Below are positions 57,144 to 64,000 of a stretch of DNA of 64,000 bases, in pieces. Source of the DNA: Clarireedia homoeocarpa (lineage: Eukaryota > Ascomycota > Leotiomycetes > Helotiales > Rutstroemiaceae); contig LNKV01000027.1 in the NCBI GenBank assembly GCA_001465935.1, forward strand, positions 248,001 to 312,000. The letters run 5' to 3'. Positions within the stretch are counted from its first letter, which is position 1. The number at the start of each line of letters is the position of its first letter. Below the pieces are notes generated by a model. It was given only the letters and a program-made list of their open reading frames with translations, searched no databases and had not been told where the DNA came from. The translations under genes and the position numbers were made by a program.

Positions 57144-58502
57144 GCTGACGGGTTTGCATTCATCGTGGCGTTTGGTAAAATGGGGCGGCTATAGTGATGA
57201 AGGGTTTTGGATAAAAAGTCCACTCTTTTCTTTTGTTTTGATTTTTTGCCTTGGATTATCCCTATGATCCTCCAGTGGCAGCACTCTAGTTCACATAGAT
57301 TTCTCTTCTACATGTTGCGGGAAAAGGAGGTACTATTGATTTTGGTGGATCGTTTGGTGTTTGAGCTGGGTACGAATTATGATTTAGAAATTCACATGTG
57401 ATTTTCATCATTGATGAACTTCATATCAACACCGTCTCAAGTCTCTAATACATACATAAGTGCAGGTGCTTTCCAAGTACAAACGATTAATACTTTGCGT
57501 TCTTCCCCGGGAACACCGTCTCGCATGTTTCTGTCTCACTGTCCTTATCAATGCAAAACGACACAAGCTTCCACGTAAGCAAAAGATACGGAACACAGGT
57601 TACCCTTACCCAGTCGAGTCGCTCCCAAACGGCTCAGAGATGCTGTACCACGTGATCATCGCAGGTGATCAAACAATCTCATTTCAAAACTTCGTCTTGG
57701 CACTGAAGAGGCTTGTTTCAGCGAACCAACGAGACGATCGAGTGCATAAACGTGCATTGTCCTCGTCGTAAGGCAAGCTATATGTATATGTGCGATCAGT
57801 AACGTTCCTGTTATCAAACGTCGAGCTCAATGCGATACAATACAAATGTGATCATCGAAAAGATAAGGATAAGTTCTGGGTCTTCGTCCTTGAGGCTGGC
57901 ACGTGGGCCGCTTATTCGATGGCGCGAGGTAATTGAGGATATATATCGTGCCGTTAAAACGTGCTGATAGTTCTGCTCTGACTGAATGTTTTTTTCGACT
58001 TTACGATCTTGCGCACAGCTTTTCTTCACCAGCCACAGCATTTCCCCACCTGCCACAGCATTTCCCCACCCGCCACAGCATTTCCCCACCAGCCACAGCA
58101 TCATTGTTGCACCGCGCACGCACTGCGATAAGATGCATTCAAGCACATTGGTTACTATAGCCATCTTGCTGTCAAAGACACAAAAGCGATTGGTAGATAC
58201 ACAGCCAATATTCATCGATGATCTCTACTCTGTGTATCCGAAGGAGACTCCGCTGCCAACTACTGTGTTGATAGCCGCCCAAACAAGTGTGAAGTCATGA
58301 CGTTGACCAGAATTGTCGGGAGATTTTCAAGGAAAGTCGACCTATAGTGGCGATAATCTTAACGTTACTTGGTAACTAACAGAATGACTTACCTACACTA
58401 CGCCACACTACACTTATACGAAACACTTCATTAGATAAACGAAGTAATCGTCTTCCTATTCACAAGTTATACGCACAGAGAATAACTAATTCACAACCAA
58501 CA
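57144..58502. other. Intergenic with a 20-base minisatellite
   Basis: No gene recognised. Frames at 57460-57771, 57814-58215 and 57986-58300 are partly readings of the minisatellite. Confidence 0.45.
58021..58110. repeat. 20-base minisatellite, four copies
   Basis: AGCCACAGCATTTCCCCACC repeated four times, offset 20 bases, first base A/T/C/A; non-coding. Confidence 0.9.
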
Positions 58503-59342
58503 ATGGCACCGTCCGACGCACCACCACCCTACTCGGAGCAAGCCCCTCCAACCCACAAAACCCGCAATGGCATCCCTCCGCAAAGCCGGCGCTCCATGGA
58601 AGACGAAGCTCGTCCTCTTCCCCCCGGCTGGATAAGACAATATGACAACGAAGAACACCACCAATTCTTCGTAGACACAACATCCTTCCCTCCCCGCTCT
58701 ATTTGGCAGCACCCCTACGACGACCCGCAGTACCTGTCCAGCCTTTCCCCGCAAGAACGCGCCCGCATCCAAGGTCTGCACCGAGTGCCTAGTCAAGCCG
58801 ACATCGAAGCAGAAAGCACCGACGAGGAAGGCGCTGCACACATCCAACCTCCCCGCGGCGCCCCGCCGTCGCAGGGAACTTCTGCTACTGCTGCTGCTGC
58901 TGCTGCAGAAGAAACCCCAACAGGCCTCCACAAACTCGGCCGCAAAATGAAAGACAAACTCACCCACTCCACCCACCAAGAACGCGAGCAGCGCCGCCGT
59001 CAACGCGAACAAGACGAAATCGCCGCCTATCGCCGGCACCAAGCGATCCGCGCCGCGATGGTGAAAGCCGTGCAGACGGGGGAGCCGCAACTCATCGGAA
59101 AGGACCGCAGCGGGCGGGATGTGTATATCGAGCCGCCGTTTGGCGGCCGAGGCACCTATGGCAATGGTGCCGTGGGGTATAATCCGTACATGCAGGGTCC
59201 GTACTCGTATGCGGGGCAAAGGTACGCGAGGCCCGGAGAGCCGTATATGAGGCCGTATGGGGGTGGGTATGGAGGGGGCTTGGGGATGCCGTTGTTGGGA
59301 GGGTTGATGGGCGGTGCGGTTTTGGGGAGTTTGCTGTTTTAG
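58503..59342 (+). CDS. WW-domain protein with low-complexity glycine-rich tail
   Basis: Single exon, 279 residues. A WW domain lies at about residues 37-72 (RPLPPGWIRQYDNEEHHQFF and PRSIWQHPYDD, showing both tryptophans and the closing proline). The protein begins with a proline-rich PPPYSEQAPP, itself a PPxY-type ligand for WW domains. An Ala run, a charged helix (HQEREQRRRQREQDEIAAY) and a Gly/Tyr/Pro-rich tail ending in a hydrophobic glycine-rich segment follow. WW domains bind proline motifs; this one may self-associate. The function of this common fungal protein type is not established. There is no signal peptide; the C-terminal hydrophobic stretch may touch membranes. Confidence 0.85.
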   Translation: MAPSDAPPPYSEQAPPTHKTRNGIPPQSRRSMEDEARPLPPGWIRQYDNEEHHQFFVDTTSFPPRSIWQHPYDDPQYLSSLSPQERARIQGLHRVPSQADIEAESTDEEGAAHIQPPRGAPPSQGTSATAAAAAAEETPTGLHKLGRKMKDKLTHSTHQEREQRRRQREQDEIAAYRRHQAIRAAMVKAVQTGEPQLIGKDRSGRDVYIEPPFGGRGTYGNGAVGYNPYMQGPYSYAGQRYARPGEPYMRPYGGGYGGGLGMPLLGGLMGGAVLGSLLF

Positions 59343-59893
59343 GCGTGGTGTAGGGGATGAGGGGTTTCCGTGGTAGAGCGGGCGTTGGGTTTGTGGGATG
59401 GGATGGGATGGGTGTATTGATACCTGTTGTAGCATGAATACGACGACGAAATAAGGAATGAATGTATATATATGTACGCAAGATCACCAAGAGTGTTGGA
59501 TCATTAGAAAGTATGCTTGCGCATGAGCTGTTCTAGGAGGTTATTGATAAAGATCCCAGGTAAGAAGGATAAGATAATATAGCAATGAAGCTGTTTGAAA
59601 ATTCATCTAATATCTATGCATCTTATTTAATCCCACCCATCTTGTCTACCTACTCAATATATTCGTCTCATCGCATCGTTTACGTATTTCCCCCATCCAG
59701 TCCTATCTATCCCATATCCCCTCTACCCCTTTCCCTTCCCCAATTAACAATTCCATCCTAGCAATCCAATCCAGATTTGCATTTTTCCTTACACCAACTA
59801 CCAGATCATCTATAAGTATCTCATCTTGTGTCGCCTTTCTTCTCATTCTATCCCATCCATTACATCCCATCATCCACATATAATCCACCCCCA
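59343..59893. other. Convergent 3' region
   Basis: Between the convergent WW-domain and cytochrome b5 genes. No gene seen. Confidence 0.4.
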
Positions 59894-60601
59894 TTACAAC
59901 TTCGCCTTCTCCCCCACCGTCCCCACCTTCAATTTCTCACTATACTTCTTCAGCACCCCCTCATTATGATACTTCCAGAACTGTTTCGACGCGTCTTTCC
60001 CCGCGACCCGCTTGAGGATCTTGGATCCGCCGGGGTGTTCGTCGATGAAATCTAATTGATTGATTGATTGTCAGTTACTACTTGACCGCTGAAGAGAAGA
60101 GAAGAAAAGAGATAATTGAAAGAGCGGAGTGGGAAGAGAAGGGATTATGAAGGGAAGGGAAAAGAAAAGGAAAAAGGGACACAAACTGGTAACATCATAT
60201 ACATTCTCGTCAATAATAATATACATTCCATTTTCCGCATCCTTATGGTTCGCGACCTCGGATGGTGAGAACGTCTTGGACATTTTGTAATGATTGCTGT
60301 TTCTGCCTCTTCGTGCTGTGCTTCTAGTACTCGTTGGTGGGGCTTGTCTTCTTATTTCTTCTTCTTTTCTTGTTTTTTGTTCTTCTGGTGCTAGTATGAT
60401 CTTTTGCTGTTGCTGCTGTTGTGGTGGTGGTGGTGGTGGTGGTGTTGATATTTGGTGCGCTTGCGCTTCCGCTTGTTCGCGCTCAAGTTTCTGCTGCTGC
60501 GCGAAGAGATATAGGTACAAAGAGGACGTTACGGCGACAGCGGTGAGGTTGGCGTATCCGGGGTTGGGGAGCGATGAGGGGAGGGTGAGGTTGAAGGGCA
60601 T
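59894..60601 (-). CDS. Cytochrome b5-like haem protein, possible N-terminal membrane extension
   Basis: Two exons, 60601-60187 and 60051-59894. The haem domain begins at MSKTFSPSEVANHKDAENGM (ATG 60283) and contains MYIIIDENVYDVTNFIDEHP and GGSKILKRVAGKDASKQFW, with HPGG supplying one axial histidine and YHNEGVLKKY the other; the protein ends GEKAKL. From 60283 it is an 84-residue stand-alone domain, the usual size of this small fungal type. The same frame is open from an ATG at 60601, giving 190 residues with a short hydrophobic segment (NLTAVAVTSSLYLYLF), polyproline and polyglutamine before the domain. Either start may be used; the short form is the safer call, and the N-terminal part looks real but unproven. 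Confidence 0.82.
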
Positions 60602-61397
60602 TTCTTTTTGGGGGGTATGGGGGAGGTTTTGTAGGTACGGGATGGGATGGGGATGGGATGGGGAAGGCCGGGGATGATGGGAATTGAGATGATGGAAGGG
60701 GATGAGCCGAGGTAAAAAGTGGTTGTCAGCGAGATGGGATGCGCGTTGATTGGTTGGAGATTGGATTGATTGGCTTTTTTTGTGGGGAGAGGGAGTTTTA
60801 GTTACAGTACTATTCGGTTCGGGGAAGTTGGGATTGTATGAAGTAATTGTGCTTTGTGCTGGTCCAAGTCAATTAACTTCAACTCTACTCAATATATGAC
60901 AGCGCATGGCTAACATTACTCAGCCATAGCATTGGTCGAATACTTGACATCTGAAGAAGTAGATCAGCAGTTAGGTCCGCACTTTGCGTGGCCGGTGGGT
61001 TTGATTTTGAATGGATGGGCGGGTGAGAAGAGGGGAAGGGGGGATAGGGATGATGTCCATATGAGTAAAATGAATGGCGAGAAGGAGCTTTAGATTCGGC
61101 CTGTTGTGGAAGACCCCTCTCTTATGTATGATGTTTGAAGATGCAACAAGCAGATAGAGCTACTGACATCTTCGTGTTTGCTATTCAGACGTGGAATTTG
61201 GCATTTTGATCGTGCCTGATCAATTAGGCGGGTCGAACAGAGGTATTAGAGGTTGACCAGTAGTGCTGTAGATGTATTAGATCGCTGATAGGAGATGCTC
61301 GCAGAAATATACCTGCAGCATCATATCCACCATTTGGTGTTTTGATAGCCATCACCTTTGTTTGCATGAATATCATGCTGGAGATGATATTCTTTGT
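60602..61397. other. Intergenic with a possible orphan exon
   Basis: A well-formed acceptor (GGCTAAC branch site, TTACTCAG at 60909-60923) is followed by an open stretch 60924-61093 that would encode 56 residues (EYLTSEEVDQQLGPHFAWPV...) ending in TAG. I could not find a matching upstream exon, and it resembles no known family. The rest is GT-rich and AT-rich DNA. Confidence 0.25.
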
Positions 61398-63161
61398 TTA
61401 GACAAAGTGAGATGTATCGGCTCGAGGTAGGCCATTGGACAACGCTTTCCATGCTTTCCCTGCGAGGTCGACATTGATATCAACGAAATAACTCTGCTTC
61501 ACAGGCCCATCCGCCTTCTTCATATCACCAGATATATATGTTCCATTTGCAAAAGTCCTCGAGGATCTCACGCCTCTAGGGTCCAGAGTTTGCAGGGAGC
61601 GGAAGGATTCTAGGGACCAGACATATTCTTCCAGAGACCTGTTTCCTTTTTGGACGAAAAATTCGACCCACCCGCGCAAGTAAGAGATGATCAAGACAAC
61701 TACCAGGCATTCGGAACTTCCATTGGTAAAGAGTATGGCGGCTGTAACATGGTCTGCTTCTAGTAGAAAGCATTTAAGTACAATTCCTATATCGGGCTCT
61801 ATCTTCCAGAATGCCCCTTTCGTTGCCCGAAGGTACTTTTCAGATATCTGAAAGCCAGATTCTTCCAGGATACGGGTTTTTATTAGAATCGTGCGGGAAA
61901 AAGTACTGGTATCAAATTGTACTATCGGACGATGCTGTTGCTGTTTGACATATACAATTTTTCGCGTAAGATGATCTTTTATCGTTTCTAAATGTGTTTG
62001 ATCCATAGATTCCAGGCCAACTCTTCGATGTTGATTATTGCTGGACTTTTGCAGAGATATAAGAAGATGCTGATTTGTACCGGCCCTCGATTTTCGTATA
62101 CAATTCAAAGGTGCCAGAAAGTTTGTCTCTGCGTTCGCCGACGCGGATCCAGGGAGGAATCCAAACCAGGAAAGACGGGGGGACTGTATCAGCCGAGGCG
62201 TCAGGAGTAGTTCAATACGCAAACCCTGGTTGGTCATCGTGGGTGGAGGTCGTTCATGGTCAAAATCTCTCCGCTGGATATCACCACAATCACTGAAGAG
62301 GATGGGAGAATTAGCTAGTAGACCACCCGAGGCTCCATGAAAGTCTTCCCAGGCGAATAGAGAATCATCGTCCGTGCTGCTTAGTATTTCGAGCTGAAGT
62401 CTGAGGAAAGCTTTCTGTCCCTCGCCGTAAAGTAGTGGCATGTTGACATCGAAAAGACCCATAAGACAATAGGCCTGATCTTCTAACCGACTTGTTTGCC
62501 TTTTCGAAGCCCAGGACATCTTTTGAGCGACTGATGCTGCATCAAAATTTGATAAATGACTGATATTCGTAATTGACTTTATTAAGCTTCCCAGGCTTGA
62601 TTTCGTCCCGATCTTCACCCAGTTCTGATCGAAGAATTCTAACCATGGCGGAGCAAGAAGTTCTTGAAGGGTCCAACCTCTTGTGAACCAAGCGCTATTT
62701 CGAAAGGCTGAGCCCTTCTTGCTGTGGTTGTCATCGGCAGAAGGCACATCGGACAAGTATGCATAGCATATCTCTGCCTTTCGATACCATTCAAACATAG
62801 AGTTGATGGCCTCGGAAAGTTCAGCACTGCTATTCTTGTCTATGCAACACGTATCAATCCACTATGGGGCGTATCAGTGATACGAAATGCCACTCACGTG
62901 CCCTTATAGCTATTCCACGAGATTGCTACCAGCCTCGTCGAGACAGATCATACTCACAGCATAGTTCCAGCCATCCTTCACAGCCTGAGCGCAACAATGC
63001 AAGATTTTCTCCCAACCTGTCATTCCAGGCCCTTTACCATTCTGAAAGTCCGAGAATGAAACTTCAGATGTCTCCCATCGATGAGAAAGTATGGCGTAGG
63101 GAGGTATATCACTGCCAAGGAAGTGATGTAGCGTTAAGCTTTTTGTTTCAATCAACCACAT
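61398..63161 (-). CDS. HET-domain protein, HET-E/HET-D-type N-terminus
   Basis: Two exons, 63161-62958 and 62861-61398, encode 555 residues. Splicing joins DGWNYA to WIDTCCIDKNSSAELSEAINSMF, the classical HET core. It is preceded by MWLIETKSLTLHHF and YAILSHRWETSEVSF, and followed by WYRKAEICYAYLSDV and WFTRGWTLQELLAPPWLEFF. A helical region (MSWASKRQTSRLEDQAYCLMGLFDVNMPLLYGEG), also standard for the family, follows. No NACHT or WD40 part is present, so the sensor-like half of full HET-E proteins is missing and this is the short form common in ascomycetes. Likely role is allorecognition and cell death; partner unknown. Confidence 0.93.
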
Positions 63162-63907
63162 GATTGAATATGTGTCGCCTAGTGACTCAGCAGAATAGAA
63201 CGTTAAAAAGATTTACAGAATATAATATAAATCCATCATCTGAATTGACTTGGAGAAGGACTAAGATGGATAATTCCTTGTCTGACAGGACGTCGAAGTC
63301 TTAGGTTGAATCGGCTGAATCGGCTGATTGGGCTGATGATTAAAAAGGCTGTTAGATTGTGCGGCAATTGATTCGACAAATGCTCCGCGAGCTCGGAATT
63401 CTACCCATGCTTCGTCCAATAGATGCATGCTTCGTCCAATAGATGCCTGCAGCCGGTACTTGCGACGTTAGTGTACAAGCATGTCACTGTGGCTATAGCG
63501 GAATGTCACTGGGCTATAGTGGCATGTCACTGGCTATAGTGCCTTGTGTCGTGGTTGGGGGGTTACGTCGAGCGCTGATAGGCTGCGGGAGGGAAGAGTA
63601 GAGGTCCCTGGCGCTTAGACTCGCGCTTTGCTGCTGTTTTGGGCGGGTGTGGGTTTGTGCTTTGTGGAGGGAGATGTGATAGATCTACTTCGTACTCAGC
63701 CCGTATAAAGGTTAAAATAGGTGAGACTCCTAGTATTGCTGCTTTAGGTACGAGGTGATATGAAAGGGCATGAAGGGTTTCTTCTGTGAGATGGCTTTTT
63801 AGTTGTCTTGTTTTCGCCTTGTCTTCTTCCTTTCATTCTTCTTTTCCTTCTTCAAAAGATTTCATTCTCCTTTTCCTTCAAAAGATCCAAAATATCAGCT
63901 CAGAAGT
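63162..63907. other. Intergenic with short direct repeats
   Basis: CATGCTTCGTCCAATAGATG is repeated exactly at 63406-63425 and 63426-63445. An ATGTCACTGGCTATAGTG motif occurs three times at about 63481-63542. The end of the region is CT-rich (63820-63880) and precedes the ATG at 63908. Confidence 0.6.
63406..63445. repeat. 20-base perfect tandem duplication
   Basis: Two adjacent identical copies of CATGCTTCGTCCAATAGATG; an additional triplicate of ATGTCACTGGCTATAG lies just downstream (about 63481-63542). No function apparent. Confidence 0.95.
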
Positions 63908-64000
63908 ATGGTTCATCTCATCTCAGCGCTGAGAATAGCAGGTTCGCTCCTTTCGACCGCCATCACCGTGTCGGCGATTGCGTCCTCAAGTTTTGTGGCC
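63908..64000 (+). CDS. Partial gene start with signal peptide, cut by window end
   Basis: An ATG at 63908 opens 31 codons to the window edge. The peptide MVHLISALRIAGSLLSTAI continues with TVSAIASSSFVA; a hydrophobic core with an Ala-rich end fits a secretion signal. A CT-rich leader (63820-63880) precedes it. The product is unknown because only the first exon part is visible. Confidence 0.45.
   Translation, partial: MVHLISALRIAGSLLSTAITVSAIASSSFVA

Noticed and set aside
57814..58215. 133-residue minus-strand frame
   Set aside because: Largely created by the 20-base minisatellite at 58021-58110.
58491..59435. 314-residue minus-strand frame opposite the WW-domain gene
   Set aside because: Antisense shadow of a GC-rich coding region; no motif, and the plus-strand frame has a clear WW domain.

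Overview
The window is nuclear DNA of a filamentous ascomycete. The evidence is short GT-AG introns (mostly 45-60 bases, often with a CTAAC-like branch site), two HET-domain genes, a CFEM GPI-anchored protein, a Dal5-type transporter, a bZIP-DUF3425 factor and small secreted cysteine-rich proteins. The gene set would fit a Leotiomycete such as a Sclerotinia or Rutstroemia relative, but that placement is inference. No rRNA, tRNA, CRISPR or prokaryotic operon was seen. Gene models were built by hand: GT-AG boundaries were chosen so that exons join in frame and family motifs are restored. Several listed open frames begin at TTG, CTG or GTG, so starts were moved to the first usable ATG.

Layout. 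0.9-3.1 kb: adenylosuccinate synthetase in 17 exons (+). 4.3-6.7 kb: a Gfo/Idh/MocA oxidoreductase (+) facing a putative HxD dioxygenase-like protein (-). 7.6-8.7 kb: a secreted PLC-like phosphodiesterase (+) behind a duplicated CACGTG element. 10.5-11.2 kb: a CFEM protein (-). 14.2-15.3 kb: an HD-domain hydrolase (-) with a broken HTH-like frame fused upstream. 16.0-19.9 kb: cyclase-family hydrolase (+), deaminase (-) and kelch protein (-). 20.3-23.7 kb: OMA1 protease (+) and a divergent Tpt1-like protein (+). 24.7-27.0 kb: two small secreted proteins in gene-poor DNA, one carrying seven 14-residue repeats with dibasic sites. 29.3-34.3 kb: Dal5-type MFS transporter (-), hotdog thioesterase (-) and RluA-type pseudouridine synthase (+). 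35.6-44.5 kb: bZIP factor, ERCC6L2-like SNF2 ATPase and a HET protein (all +). 45.7-51.2 kb: a large conserved nuclear-type protein split by a one-base frameshift in a G7 run (-), and a secreted alpha/beta hydrolase (-). 52.2 kb: a small one-pass membrane protein (-). 55.9-60.6 kb: SIS-domain sugar-phosphate isomerase (+), WW-domain protein (+) and cytochrome b5 (-). 61.4-63.2 kb: a second HET protein (-). 63.9 kb: the start of a secreted protein that runs off the end.

The genes do not form an obvious cluster; most look like independent housekeeping or accessory loci. Themes are purine and RNA metabolism (adenylosuccinate synthetase, Tpt1-like, pseudouridine synthase, deaminase), secreted or surface functions (PLC-like, CFEM, repeat peptide precursor, small cysteine-rich protein, alpha/beta hydrolase) and allorecognition (two HET genes). 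The most unusual items are the repeat-peptide precursor, the micro-exon-rich adenylosuccinate synthetase, the Tpt1-like protein lacking its catalytic Arg-His, and the C7/G7 frameshift.
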